Below, piece by piece: positions 10,277 through 22,947 of a DNA stretch of 64,000 nt. The stretch is from assembly GCA_019096155.1 (NCBI GenBank), contig JAHCVI010000001.1, positions 5,270,001 to 5,334,000 of the forward strand. The letters are read 5' to 3'. Position 1 is the stretch's first letter; each line of letters starts with the position of its first letter. Below the pieces are notes generated by a model that saw only the letters and a program-made list of their open reading frames with translations, searched no databases and had not been told where the DNA came from. Made by a program: the position numbers and the translations under genes. Source of the stretch: Staphylotrichum longicolle. Lineage: Eukaryota; Ascomycota; Sordariomycetes; Sordariales; Chaetomiaceae.

Positions 10277-12157
10277 ATGGACCTCCAACACCATGGGCTC
10301 ACTGGGGCTTCCCCTGTGCAACTACGAGATGAAGGATCGACGACAGGAGGGTCACAGACGGCGGCGGCAGCCACCCCGAGCTCCACAATATCCCCATACA
10401 ACACCGGTCTCAACGGCGTCAACCAACCGAACAACATGTTGTTCACCGACATTCTCTGGTGGACCCTGGGCATCGTCGGCTTGGTGATGCTGCTGATCAG
10501 GATAACCGAACTGGCCTGGGCGAAGCTTCGACTGGTCTCGGCCATGTCCCTCCCTGGCGACAAGCAGCAGTTTTGGAGACGGACGCAGTGGCACAGGATG
10601 CCTGGCTTGAAGAGGGGGCTCATCTACGCACCTTTGTGGAACAAGCGCCATAACCGTGAGATCCGGCTCTCCAGCGCAGCCAACATGGGGACCCTGCCAT
10701 CCAGGCTTCACGCCCTCCTCCTCTTGGGCTACCTGGCGAGCAACCTCGCATACATGTTCATTCTCGACTGGAAAAACGAGAACAAGTACGCACTGTGTGC
10801 CGAGATCCGCGGACGCTCGGGAACACTATCGGTCGTGAACATGGTTCCACTCATCATCTTCGCCGGCCGCAACAACCCCCTGATCGGCCTCCTCAGCGTC
10901 AGCTTCGACACATACAACTTGTTGCACCGGTGGATGGGCCGAATCTCCGTCATCGAGGTCATCATCCATTTCATCGCCTGGGCGATCGTTCAAGTGGCCG
11001 ACGATGGGTGGGCAGGCGTGGCGCATAAGATCTTTCACGACCGATTCATCGGCTCCGGCACTGTCGGCGTGGCGGCCATGGCCATCATCCTGGTGCTGGC
11101 CTTCTCGCCGGTCCGGCACGCTTTTTACGAAACATTCCTCAACACCCACATCATCTTGGCCCTGATTGCCTTTGTCTGCACCTGGGTCCACTGCATCTCG
11201 GCCACGGTGAAGGGCGGTCTTCCGCAGACCCCGTGGATCCTGGCCATCATGGCCATCTGGATTGCCGAACGAGCAGCTCGCATGCTCCGGCTGGCCTACT
11301 CCAACTGGTCGAGCCGCGGCTTTACCGAGGCCATCGTCGAAGCCGTGCCCGGCGAGGCCTGCCGCGTGACGATGCACCTCCCCCGCTTCGTCAACGTCAA
11401 GCCCGGCCAGCACGCCTACCTCCGGTTTGCGGGGGTCAACTGCTGGGAGAACCACCCCTTCTCCATCGCCTGGTTCGAACACACCTACCTCGACGACGAG
11501 ATCCTGCCGACCACCGAGAAGGACAAGCCCAGGCACCCCCGCGAGGCCACCGGCACGACCGTCTCCTTCATCATCGGCGCCCACACGGGCTTCACCCGCA
11601 AGCTGTACAACAAGGCGCGCCAGTCGCCCCAGGGCCGCGCCATCCAGATGCGCGCCGCCATGGAGGGCCCCTACGCGGGCCACCACAGCATGGACAGCTA
11701 CGGCCACTGCGTCCTCTTCGCCGGCGCCACCGGCATCACGCACCAGATCAGCTACCTCCGCCACCTGATCGCGGGGTACAACGCCGGCACGGCCGCGACG
11801 CGCCGCGTCACGCTCGTGTGGATCCTGCGCGACTACGAGGTGCTCGAGTGGGCGCGCCCCTGGATGGACAAGATCCTGCGCATGCCCAACCGCAAGGAGG
11901 TGCTGCAGATCCGGCTGTTCGTCACGCGGCCCAAGGCCGCGAGCCAGGTCGTCTCCAACTCGACCACCGTGCAGATGTTTCCCGGGCGGCCCAACATCCC
12001 GATGCTGCTGGCCAAGGAGGTCGGCGAGCAGATGGGCGCCATGTGCGTCTCGGTGTGCGGGCCGGGCGGGCTGGCGGACGACGTGCGCGATGCGGTGCGC
12101 AAGGTGCAGGCGCATAGGACGGTGGTGGATTTCGTGGAGGAGAGCTTTACTTGGTGA
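10277..12157 (+). CDS. Ferric reductase-like transmembrane protein (FRE / NOX superfamily)
   Basis: Single exon, 626 residues. This flavocytochrome family moves electrons from NADPH via FAD and two haems across a membrane to Fe(III) or Cu(II) chelates. An N-terminal membrane segment (about 58-75) and a ferric-reductase domain of several helices (about 145-340) are visible. Two helices each carry a His pair 14 residues apart, HRWMGRISVIEVIIH and HIILALIAFVCTWVH, the expected bis-haem ligands. HPFSIAW (about 395) is the FAD-binding motif, GATGITHQISYLRHL (about 483) the nucleotide-binding loop, and VCGPGGLADD (about 593) the C-terminal NAD-binding Cys-Gly motif. Length is slightly below the 680-750 common in yeast. 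It is plasma-membrane or vacuolar. A second member lies at 43.1-45.8 kb. Substrate metal cannot be told from sequence. Confidence 0.9.
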   Translation: MDLQHHGLTGASPVQLRDEGSTTGGSQTAAAATPSSTISPYNTGLNGVNQPNNMLFTDILWWTLGIVGLVMLLIRITELAWAKLRLVSAMSLPGDKQQFWRRTQWHRMPGLKRGLIYAPLWNKRHNREIRLSSAANMGTLPSRLHALLLLGYLASNLAYMFILDWKNENKYALCAEIRGRSGTLSVVNMVPLIIFAGRNNPLIGLLSVSFDTYNLLHRWMGRISVIEVIIHFIAWAIVQVADDGWAGVAHKIFHDRFIGSGTVGVAAMAIILVLAFSPVRHAFYETFLNTHIILALIAFVCTWVHCISATVKGGLPQTPWILAIMAIWIAERAARMLRLAYSNWSSRGFTEAIVEAVPGEACRVTMHLPRFVNVKPGQHAYLRFAGVNCWENHPFSIAWFEHTYLDDEILPTTEKDKPRHPREATGTTVSFIIGAHTGFTRKLYNKARQSPQGRAIQMRAAMEGPYAGHHSMDSYGHCVLFAGATGITHQISYLRHLIAGYNAGTAATRRVTLVWILRDYEVLEWARPWMDKILRMPNRKEVLQIRLFVTRPKAASQVVSNSTTVQMFPGRPNIPMLLAKEVGEQMGAMCVSVCGPGGLADDVRDAVRKVQAHRTVVDFVEESFTW

Positions 12158-13991
12158 TCGATGTTTTTTTTTTCCTTCAAGCTGATGGAGTGAAGGGATA
12201 GAAGGGAATCACGGGGCGGCGTTCCCATTTCGAATTTGGTCTTCTCGACAGCGAGTCGAGGAAGCATAATTATTTATACCGTACTTATTTTGTTCATTAT
12301 ACCTATTTCTGTTCAACACGACCATTTGTGTTGGTGGCGTTTGGATTTTGTGTTCAGGGTGCCTGACCCGGGCGGGAGGATTGGTCTCTTGTGTTTGTAG
12401 ATCTTGTTGGCTTTCATCAATAGAATCGGGAAGCTGAAGAAGAGTCATGGATTCTGGCTGCAAGCCAATGTCAACCATTCCGGCGAATCCTTGTGTCCCT
12501 TGGTGCAACTGTGTAATCGACGGCTCTTGACCCCTGACTGTCCCTGTACACAGAACACTGTGATATGGCCAGTGTTTACAAAGACTGGCTGTCTCGTTCA
12601 TTTTGACATGACACGAAGACCACATCCTGAAGAATTTCACTTGTTCGTATCTCGTTGATCACGCTGGCGGAGAGACCGGTAGAATTTGCCGCCAACTTCC
12701 TTCTTCTCTCTCGCCTTCTCTTTTCCTCCCGGCACCAGAGCCGGGAGCCCCGAGAGGCAGTACATAGTGAAACCAAATGACACGGGGGAACCGTGAGAGA
12801 CGCTCGGTCACTCTTACCTCTTCAAGGACCTGGCTTTCTATGCTCCCGTCCCTTATTTTTAGTCTCGGTGATGTCATGATCAACGTCTGTTTTAAGGCAT
12901 GGAAGCAATATAATGCACCTTTTCCCTAGGTTCCTTGGAGTTGAGTGAAAGTGAAGTAGCATCAATGGCGCCCCCGAAGCCTCCTTCGGGCGGGCAACAG
13001 GATCTGGGGTAGCATGTTGCCCAATCACGCCTTCGTCTCCTCGTGGCTAAAGGTAGAACGCTGCAGCGTGGCCTGACTGACAGAATTTGGCCATCCCGCA
13101 TCCACGGGGATTCCGTGATCGTGCCCGGTGGCGTCGAAACAACGTCGGCCGTTGAGTGGTCGCTTGCTGCGTCAAAACACGGGCGTCCGATGTTCGGTTC
13201 CAAAGTGGCCCACTTTCTGTGACTGGGTCTCCGCTGTGGGGAAAAACGCTGGCCCCACTCGAGGGGTCTTGCGGATCGTTGATGCCCCTCCATTTTGGCT
13301 TGGCAGGTTCAAAACGGATCAGAAGCAAAAAATCGTTGTCTCTGTTCTGGAATGACTGGGCCTGACGCAACGTATGGTAAGCGAGAGAGCTGGTAACCAT
13401 TGCGAGAAGCAAGTGCATTTTCATGAAAGGATCTCAGCATGAGCCGTCAACGGGGCGTGACGTTGATGGAAAGGTCGCATTGAGCCTGGGAAGAACCGAA
13501 AGGGAGGGGTTCGGCAACCCTGGAAAAGTTGGAACCCCACCATGGGCACGGCGGGCAGCTTTGTGTCAAAGGGTTCCCGCAGAAGCCTCACGAGCCCGCC
13601 CACCTAGGAGGCGGAAAAATAATGGGCTGTGATGGTGGGGCAAAAATGCAGCAAGGTCGGGTCATGGAATTGGCACACTGGGTCCCTTTTTGTTTCGCGG
13701 GCCGGGGCAACATGGGGACGCCCCTCGAAACTCCTCAACTATGACTCAGGTCCTCTCCTTCCCTAGCCATTTGTAACCGTCAACGTTCCCCTGCACCGAG
13801 CGACATCGCGCTGCATCCTCCAAGACTCATTGTTGATCTCAGAGCCCAAATACCCAACTCTCCCCCCCTTCCAAGACAGCGCGGCTCGCCTGACATTGGT
13901 CCCTGCCGGTGCGTAACGAGAAAAGCTCAGACAGGAAGAAAACCGCATTTACCTCGCCTGACTGTTCTTCGGTCTCCACACTCCGCCCAAC
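12158..13991. other. Intergenic region between ferric reductase and 2-isopropylmalate synthase
   Basis: No supported gene. A T-run just after 12160 begins the 3' flank of the reductase. The remainder is expected to hold the isopropylmalate synthase promoter. I searched for the known LEU3-type CCGG...CCGG palindrome and did not see one. Confidence 0.5.
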
Positions 13992-16045
13992 ATGCCGATG
14001 TAAGTCAAGATGTGCCCAATTGGACTCGGAGCTGGTTCCAGAGAACTAACCACCTCTTGCTGCAGGCTCAAGGACCCGTCCACCAAGTACAAGAGGTTCC
14101 CTCCTGTGAACCTCCCCGACCGCCAATGGCCAAACAAGACCATCGACAAGGCCCCGCGGTGGCTGGCCACAGACCTTCGGGATGGCAACCAGAGCTTAGT
14201 CGACCCTATGGTGAGTCACCCGACCGCCCCAGACGGCGATGCGACGGAATAGGTGGCTGACTCCGCGCTCTTGCAGAACGGAGACCAGAAGTGGGATTAC
14301 TTCCGCTTGCTGTGCGAGCTCGGCTACAAGGAGATTGAGGTGTCCTTTCCCTCGGCGTCCCAAACCGATTTTGACTTCACCAGGCGTTTGATCGAGACCC
14401 CAGGGGCCGTGCCCGACGATGTCTACCTCCAAGTCCTGTCTCCATGCCGAGAGGATCTTATCCGGCGCACCGTCGAGTCTCTCAGGGGGGCCAAGAAGGC
14501 CATCGTCCACATCTACCTCGCCACCAGCGAGTGCTTCCGGAGGATTGTTTTCGGCTTTTCAGAGGATGAGAGTGTCGAGCTGGCCAGCAGGTGTGCCGCC
14601 CTGGTGCGGTCCTTGACCAAGGACGACCCTTCCCAGTCTGGGACGGAATGGGCTTTTGAATTCAGCCCAGAGACCTTCTCCGACACCAGCCCCGAGTTCG
14701 CCGTGAGGATCTGCGAGGCCGTAAAGAAGGCCTGGGAGCCCACAGCTGAGAACCCCATCATTTTCAACCTCCCTGCCACCGTCGAAATGGCCACACCGAA
14801 CGTGTACGCGGACCAGATCGAGTTTTTCTGCCGGAACATCACCGAACGCGAGAAGGTCTGCGTCTCCCTCCACCCCCACAATGACCGGGGATGCGCCGTG
14901 GCTGCGGCCGAGCTGGCCCAGATGGCTGGCGCTGATCGGGTTGAGGGGTGCTTGTTTGGTAACGGAGAGCGGACCGGCAACGTCGATCTCGTCACTCTCG
15001 CCCTGAACCTCTACACCCAGGGCGTGTCGCCCAACATCGATTTCTCCGACCTTGGCAAGGTGATCAGGGTAGTAGAAGAGTGCAACAAGATTGAGGTGCA
15101 CCCCCGTGCGCCATATGGCGGCTCCTTGGTGGTATGCGCCTTCAGCGGTTCACACCAGGATGCCATCAAGAAGGGTTTCCAGACGCGCGAAAAGGATGGC
15201 AAGGGATACGAGGACTACTGGCAGGTGCCTTATCTGCCGCTCGACCCCAAGGATATCGGCAGGGACTACCAAGCTGTTATCCGCGTCAATTCGCAGAGTG
15301 GAAAGGGCGGCGCCGCTTGGATCATCCAGCAGCATCTGCACCTTGATCTGCCGCGTGGTCTGCAAGTCGCCTTTGCCAAGGTGGTCCAGGACATGGCAGA
15401 GAAGAAGGGTCGGGAGCTTCTCCCGACCGAGATCACCGACTTGTTCCGTTTGACCTACTCTCTCACTCAGAACCCGCGCTTCAGCATTGTCGACTACAGC
15501 ATCACGCCCGACCGCTCTACTTCACCCGCACCCCCCGAGCCGGGCAAGACACAAGATACGACCAACCTCAGGCGTGTGTTTGATGGTGTCGTTTCGATTG
15601 ACGGCAACGAGTACAAGCTCCGGGGTCGCGGAAACGGCCCTATTTCCAGCCTGGCTAACGCCTTGCGGACGGTTGGCATCGACCTCGATGTCCAAGATTA
15701 CAAAGAACACGCCGTGGGTAGGGGCCGTGACGTCAAGGCCGCTACGTACATTGAGTGCACGGCGGCCGGCGCGAAGGAAAAGGTTTGGGGTGTGGGCATC
15801 CATGAGGATGTGGTGCAGAGCTCTCTGATTGCTCTCCTCAGCGCAGCCAGCAACGTAAGTTTCTTAGATCCCCCTTTACCGCCCTATGTCGCCGAGAATG
15901 GAAACTAACGGTGTTCTCCGCGTAGTTCACCCCCAGCCGGCAAGCAAGCCCTGTGATCTCCAAGGCGGGCGTCGACGGCGCCGATGGCACTGTCCAAGTA
16001 CCTGATATCATCAACGTCCTTGAGGCCAAGGCCGACGAGTTGTAA
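13992..16045 (+). CDS. LEU4: 2-isopropylmalate synthase
   Basis: Four exons, 13992-13999, 14066-14210, 14277-15854 and 15926-16045, join in phase to 616 residues, the usual fungal length. The enzyme condenses acetyl-CoA with 2-oxoisovalerate, the first committed step of leucine synthesis. The DRDGxQ-like active-site motif is present as TDLRDGNQSLVDPM (about 39-52). GYKEIEVSFPSASQTDFDF follows, with the metal-binding HPHNDRG (about 265) and the GNGERTGNVDL motif. A C-terminal regulatory LeuA dimer domain (about 470-600) should bind leucine for feedback inhibition. The first coding exon is only eight bases long. No strong N-terminal mitochondrial presequence is evident, so location is uncertain. 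The last intron interrupts the regulatory domain at ASN|FTPS. Confidence 0.95.
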
Positions 16046-17812
16046 CTTCTGATTGTGCTGTATTTTTGCAAGCTCGCATACAACATTTGCTTTGCATTCT
16101 CGTTGGCAGAGAGGAGAGTTGGGTTGTTCTTTGTTCCATTTCGGGGGAAAACAAAACGGGCATATGGCCCCTAAAAGTTTGTTGCTGGCTCCTGCTGATA
16201 CCACGACGTCATCTGGAGCTTATCTGGCACATTTGCATGTTGCATGATGTTCTGTTAAATTACCACAGTAATGACAGCTTTGTTCTTGTGCTTTGAGCGG
16301 CAGCTGTGTTGGCAGCGAACAGGAGTGGAATAAGGGGTGTTTGTGTTGTCGAGGTTTCAGGGTTGGGGTTGAGACTTACACTTGAGCGACAGAATCACAT
16401 GGAAAGGCGCTGAGGAAGATGAAGTCATGGCTCTTGGCCAATGAGATTGGTCTTCCCCTCAGTGACGGAACTTGGCGGGGGGTTCTGTCTGCTGCCCCTG
16501 ACTCTCCGCTTGTCTCTCCCTCGCCGCCTGGGAGGTGCCTCTGTACTTTGTAACCAGACATGCTCTTTCTAATGCCAAGTATTTCACCGACAACTTCCCA
16601 CGGATATCCATAACCTGCTGTCGCAATAAAAGATGCAGCAGGATGCATGTCGGGTGTGGGAAATGGAGGCGGTCAAGAAGGGCTTCGTGTGCCTGTTTGG
16701 CGCTGGTCTGACCCCACCACAGGGGCGATACCACCGTTGGCTCGGGAAGAGTCATTCAACTTGCCTCCATGATTTAACGGACAAGATAGGGTGTTCGTAG
16801 CCACTCGGAGGGAGGCTGGAGCGTAGAATCTCAACACGAGATCAGTGGATTAGCCGCTGTTATTCCGATGCTTCTCTTGTGATGTGAGAGGGCCTGCTCG
16901 AGTGTGTGGTTGGAGGGATGTCAATATCATGACAGGGACCGTTGCTCTGGACCGGGAGACGAACCCCATTCCAGCTGCAACAGTGAGGGAGACCCGTGCG
17001 CCTTCCGTGGTCCGTAGCCCTACAAGCACGAGGCGAGTTCTGGCGACTCGCACTGTGCTCGCGTGGTTTGAACGAGGACTCTGGGTTGACATCTGCTGAG
17101 CCGGCTCTCAGACAGGGCGAGTGCGGGAACCAAAAGCACAGTGCGGCTACTGGGAATCAACAACGTCAGCCCTGGTCGCTGGCCCTGGCAGCTGCCTGCC
17201 AACGTCCAGCGTTGGACAGCACCCAGCTCGTCAACTCGCATCATCTGCGTCTGTGTCTGCCTCAAAGGCTGCTCTTCTCCTGCCTCGACTCTTCTCGAAC
17301 CTGGCAAGAAGTTATCTACCCCTGCATCTGGTCTTTGTCGTCTGTGCAAAGCCTTTCCGTCTCCTTCAACACACTCCTTTCACGGCCACCTTTCCTTCTA
17401 TTCTGCGACCCGAACCCTTTTCCTGACAGCAGCTGTGTCGTAGTGCGGCATTGGCGGCATCCACATTCACCAAACGGGACCTGGCGATTGTTGACAACAA
17501 AAAATTTGAACGAAAACAAGACCCGCACACTTCAACTCCGTTTGATTTGCGGCACCTCCGAAAACCTGACTACACTACCATCCAAGCGACTCTGTCACGT
17601 CCCTCTCTGTGCAAGACACCCAGACGTGTTTCGCCCTCTTGCACCTCAAACCCCTAAGGACCCTGTGGATCCCACAGCCCCCGCCTGAGTTCCGCGCAAA
17701 CTTTAGCTGTGAAAGGCAACGCCCTTCTCCCTAGCAACGCTTCCTTTCCCACCTTCGAAGCCCCCCGCTTTCCACCACCTCGATCTTCGGCCACATAATT
17801 CAGATCGCGACC
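16046..17812. other. Intergenic region upstream of importin beta
   Basis: No supported gene. The pyrimidine-rich section at about 17,220-17,450 and 17,560-17,800 looks like the promoter and long 5' leader of the importin gene. The 230-residue frame at 16,996-17,688 lacks any domain and is judged spurious. Confidence 0.5.
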
Positions 17813-20804
17813 ATGGAGGGCACACCGGACATCAATACTGTCCTCACTAACTCGCTGAGTCCTGGTTAGTGCACCCATCCCAAACTTTTTGTTGCGAGAT
17901 GCACAACCCGCGACAGAGCGCCTCCCCCACCTCCGTCCAATCTTGAAGACGGCGCTTGCTGACTGCCTCCCAGACGCGACTCTGCGAAACGCGGCCGAGC
18001 AGCAACTTACCCATGCCGCGGAGACAAACTTTGTGAGATTCTCTATCACATGCTGTGGTTTTACCCCCCTCCTTGCGAGCACCTGTTGCTGACATCATCC
18101 GACTTCTAGTCGCAATACCTTCTCACACTCGTCCAAGCGTTGGCAAATGATAACACCGAAGGACACATCCGAGCCGCGGCCGGTATCGCCCTGAAGAACG
18201 CCTTTTCCGCGCGCGAGTTTGCGAGACAGACCGCTCTACAAGCGAAATGGCTCAACCAAACCGATCAAGAGAGCAAGACGCGCATCAAGCAGCTGGCCTT
18301 GGAGACGCTCTCGTCCTCCAATGCCCAGGCCGGCCAGGCGACGGCCCAGGTCGTCGCCGCGATCGCCGCGATTGAGCTTCCCCGAAATCAGTGGCCCGAT
18401 CTTATGACACAACTTGTGCGAAATGTCAGCGAGGGCACCCAGCACCAAAAGCAGGCTTCCCTGACCACGATCGGTTTCATTTGCGAGAGCCAAGATACTG
18501 AGCTCAGGAAGAGCTTGGTCGCTCATTCCAACGCCATCCTGACGGCTGTCGTGCAAGGCGCACGCAAGGAGGAGCCTAATGGCGAGGTTCGTCTGGCTGC
18601 CATCACCGCCCTTGGCGATTCCCTCGAGTTTGTCGGCAACAACTTCAAGCACGAAGGCGAGCGCAACTACATTATGCAGGTCGTCTGCGAGGCCACCCAG
18701 GCCGACGACTCTCGGATACAACAGGGCGCTTTTGGCTGCCTCAACCGCATTATGGCCCTGTACTACGAGAACATGAGGTTTTACATGGAGAAGGCTCTCT
18801 TTGGTCTTACCATCTTGGGCATGAAGAGCTCCGACGAGGATGTTGCGAAGCTCGCGGTTGAGTTCTGGAGCACCGTGTGTGAGGAGGAAATCGCCATCGA
18901 GGACGACAACGCACAGGTCGAGAGCTCTGAGCAGATGCGGCCGTTCTACAACTTCAGCCGCGTCGCAACGAACGAAGTCGTCCCGGTCTTGCTCAGCCTG
19001 CTGACCAAGCAGGACGAAGATGCCGCCGATGACGAATACAACATTTCACGCGCAGCCTACCAGTGCCTGCAGCTATACGCCCAGGCTGTCGGGGCCGCCA
19101 TTATCCAGCCTGTCATTCAGTTCGTCGAGGTCAATCTGCGCCACGATGACTGGCATCACAGGGACGCAGCCGTGTCTGCCTTCGGCGCCATCATGGACGG
19201 GCCGGAAGAGAAGTTGCTGGACCCTATCGTGAAGTCGGGCATGCACCCTCTGATCAGCATGATGGAAGATCCGTCGGTCCACGTGCGGGATTCCGCTGCT
19301 TATGCATTGGGTCGCATCACCGAGGCGTGCTCCGAGGCTATTGACCCGAACGTGCACCTCGAGCCCTTGGTGCACTCGCTCTTCAACGGTCTGATGAACA
19401 ACCCCAAGATGGCGGCGTCGTGCTGCTGGGCGCTGATGAACCTTGCGGAGCGGTTTGCGGGTGATGTGGGCGCTGCTCAGAACCCCCTGACTCCCCATTT
19501 CAACCAGAGCGTCACCAATCTGCTTACAGTGACGGGGAGGATGGACTGCGAGCCTCCGGTGCGGACTGCCGCATATGAGGTGCTCAACGTTTTCGTGCAG
19601 AGCGCGGCCAACGACAGCTTGAGCGCCATCGCCTCTCTCTCCTCGGTCATCATCCAGCGTCTGGAGGAGACTATTCCTCTGCAGCAGCAGGTTGTCAGTG
19701 TTGAGGATAGGATTATTCTCGAGGACATGCAAACAAGTCTTTGCACCGTCCTTCAGGCAACCGTCCAGCGGCTGGATAAGGAGATCGCCTCGCAGGGTGA
19801 CAGGATCATGCAGGTTCTTTTGCACATCTTGAGCACCGCTGGAAACAAGTCGAGCGTCCCAGAGTCGGTCTTCGCAGCGATCAGCAGCCTTGCGAACGCC
19901 ATGGAGGAGGACTTTGTCAAGTACATGGAGGCGTTTTCTCCATTCCTCTACAATGCCCTGGCCAACCAGGAAGAGCCGAGTCTCTGCTCGATGGCTATCG
20001 GCCTTGTCAGCGACATCACTCGATCCATGGGAGAGCGTAGCCAGCCGTACTGCGACAACTTCATGAACCACCTCTTGAGCAACCTCAGGGTTCGTTGCCC
20101 GCTCTCCTTACTTTTAGGATATGATGCTAACGTGCTGTTTCCTTTCAGAGCACCGCCCTTGCCAACCAATTCAAGCCGGCAATTCTGCAATGCTTTGGCG
20201 ACATCGCCGGCGCCATTGGCGGACACTTCGAGACGTACCTTGCCGTGGTGGCCCAGGTATTGCAGCAGGCTGCTACTATCACTGCTGGCGCCGATGGCTC
20301 CTACGAGATGTTTGACTATGTCATTGCCTTGCGCGAGGGCATCATGGACGCCTGGGGTGGCATCATCGGCGCCATGAAGACCAGTGGCAAGAGTATGTCT
20401 CTTCTGAACAGCAGCCTGGCGTCTAGTCTTGCTAACATTCTGTGTTCCAGCCGGCGTCCTCCAGCCCTATGTACCAACCATCTTTGAGCTCCTCAACATC
20501 ATCGCCAACGATACCAACAGAAGCGAGGCGCTGATGCGGTCCGCGATGGGTGTCATCGGGTAATGTTCACCGGTCCGTGCTTTGGAAGATTTTGACTGCT
20601 AACTCGCAACGCAGTGATCTCGCAGACGCATACTCCAATGGCCAGCTCGCCGACGTTTTCCGTCAAGAATGGATCTCGGCGCTGATCAAGGAGACACGGT
20701 CGAACCGGGAGTTCCAGTCGCGCACCATAGAAACTGCGCGCTGGGCCCGGGAGCAGGTCAAGCGGCAAATCGGTGGCACTCAGACCGTCATGCAGCAGAC
20801 ATGA
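17813..20804 (+). CDS. KAP95: Importin subunit beta-1 (karyopherin beta)
   Basis: Six exons join in phase: 17813-17864, 17974-18032, 18110-20089, 20149-20392, 20451-20559 and 20615-20804. The product has 877 residues, close to yeast Kap95 (861). Importin beta carries importin-alpha-bound cargo through nuclear pores and releases it on binding RanGTP. The importin N-terminal region runs from DATLRNAAEQQL to HIRAAAGIALKNAF (about 19-70). HEAT repeats follow throughout, including DPNVHLEPLVHSLFNGL and VRDSAAYALGRITE. The acidic loop EQDE-type segment DEDAADDEYN sits near residue 335. The C-terminus RQIGGTQTVMQQT matches family endings in style. Intron donors are canonical apart from small variants such as GTTCGT at 20090. 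The protein shuttles between cytoplasm and nucleus. Confidence 0.95.
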
Positions 20805-22947
20805 GAGAGATGAGCTCGGCCAGCGCGGCATTGACGCTCTGGATGCCCAACTCCCCTGCAGGCGCCGGCATCGTCCGGAATGCCTTAGTCCCCCCCGCAC
20901 CCGGGACGCTTCGCATGAAGCATGGCCCCTCACCACACGCACCCTCCCCCTCCGCAGCATGCACCCACGACGACGAGGCACGGCACGACACATGACCCAG
21001 CACGAGATGCACAGATAATGTGTATATAGACCCATGGCCCCTTCAATCGGACACCATACCCTAGAAAGTCACTTCACTATTCCTTAGCCTTTGCTGCGGG
21101 CCGCTTTTGCACGGTTTCTCCCCTCCATTCTTTCCACGCGGGTCTTATTGGGATGACGATAGAGAGCGATTTCATGTACTGTTCCATGCTTCTAGAATGT
21201 AGAGGCGTGGGGCAAACGCACCATCATGTAGACTTTTTGAAACGGATCATTACCCCAAAAGGAGGCGGTTACGAATGGCTGAACCGCTCTTGTGCGTAAT
21301 CTTGATCAAGTGAACGGGAATATCTGGTGTCATTCCAGGTTCAGGCGGGAAGAGACAGAGGCAGGGTCTGGGACCGAGATGGCTACGATCGATCGCGAAT
21401 TTGATGGACGGTTTCTCGAGAAGCGGCAGAAGATGAGGAGGCTGAACCTCCTGGTGTTGACATGGGGAAGTTATGACCACAGTCCTGTGTCCCACACATA
21501 CCCTATTTGTCCTCCAGCCAGCCCGCCGGTATGAACCAAATCCTCAACAACGACAACACTTGTCCCTCCTGAACCGCCCGTGGTCCCAGGCTGGCTCCCT
21601 GTTGCTATCGCAGTGTTCGTCAAGTATTTTGTTGGAAGTAAATAATCAATCCCACACGAGGTGACACAGCCATACAAGTACATTTGAGGTTCGAGGAACG
21701 TATGACGCGCGGCAGCGCCTTGCTGCTCGGTCACTTGCAGCACACACATGCGGGTATTATGTGCATGGACACTGTCTGGTTCAAAGACATGCGAGAGGCC
21801 GTGATGCAGTGTGGTTCTGCACACTACAGTTCTGCAGGGCGGGTAGTTCTGTGGCAAGCCGTCTTGCGGCGTGGGGGGTTCTTATGGACTGTACATGTAA
21901 TGTCGGTATGGGGGGGAGGGGAGATGTGTTGGGCATCAAGATCGAGGGCTTCTTGCTTGTTGAAATGGTGATGTGACAGACTCGACTCGGAGTCTGGGAT
22001 TGGGCAGCGTTGCTGGTGATTGATCACAGAATTCGGGTGGCTTTGTGTTGAATGGACGGGATGTGGCCCGCCCGGACTCTGCTCTCAGGAGGCCCTGAAA
22101 GCGGGAGCGAGGCAGGCTGACAGTGACAGTGTGCGATGTGCACGGTGGTGGGAGAACAAGCCCCGCTCTGCCAGGGGTTGTCGCGTGGGCCCGGGCTGCG
22201 TCCCGCTTCCCAATCGGGAGCTGTCCCGCGCTTTTGGGGCTTGGCAGGAAGAGATTGAGAAAGTTGACTCTGCAAGGCAGAAGCGGAGGGGCATCGAGAA
22301 AGATTTCGTGTTGAGGCGGGCCGCTGGGATATTGGACGGCTGCTGGAGGACGGAGGTGTGTAAGAGAGGGGATGGGACAGCAGGTGGACAGGCGCTCTCC
22401 TCAGCGCGGACCCCCACGACAGTGACAGTGCGACTTGATGTTGGATCTGGAATGGAAATCACGTGTGCTATGGCTGTTGGGAAGACTTTTAAGGGCTACT
22501 GTGTGCATTGGGAAGGCTGACAATTTGCTTTTTTTTTAAGGTCAAAAAATGCAGGCTGAGGAATGCCATGTTGTTACGTTATTTACCGATCTGTCGCTGT
22601 GAGCTGGTGACAGATCCCCAGGTTGTTCACTGGGTCCCTGCCCGTCCAAGCGGCCGGCAATAAAAGTCCATCCCCGCCTGCCGCAGCGCCAACAAGCCCA
22701 CCCGGCGGGACTTCCTTCTGGCAATTGACGGACTCAGATTGGGTGTCAGTTGCCCTGCCGGCAAACCAACGCAGCCCCACCCGACCGCGACACTGCGTTC
22801 CCGGCAAGCAACACTGGGAATCGTGAAAGGTGCTGGAGGTTCCGACCCGGGACAAACAGACCCCCGCGGCATCCGGCTTCGTCTCGTGGTCTCTCGACGG
22901 CTCGACGGCGCCCTTGGACGAGGCTCTCCTGGACGTGACGCGTCAAG
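20805..22947. other. 2.1-kb intergenic region between importin beta and the Zn2Cys6 regulator
   Basis: No supported gene on either strand. Open frames here are short, overlapping and without domains. The right part should hold the promoter of the regulator. Confidence 0.5.

Noticed and set aside
10826..12115. 429-residue minus-strand frame opposite the first ferric reductase
   Set aside because: Antisense shadow; composition (His/Asp/Gly/Arg-rich) without any family features, while the plus frame has haem and FAD motifs.
19073..20071. 332-residue minus-strand frame opposite importin beta
   Set aside because: Shadow of a long exon with strong codon bias; no domain, and the plus strand is unambiguous.
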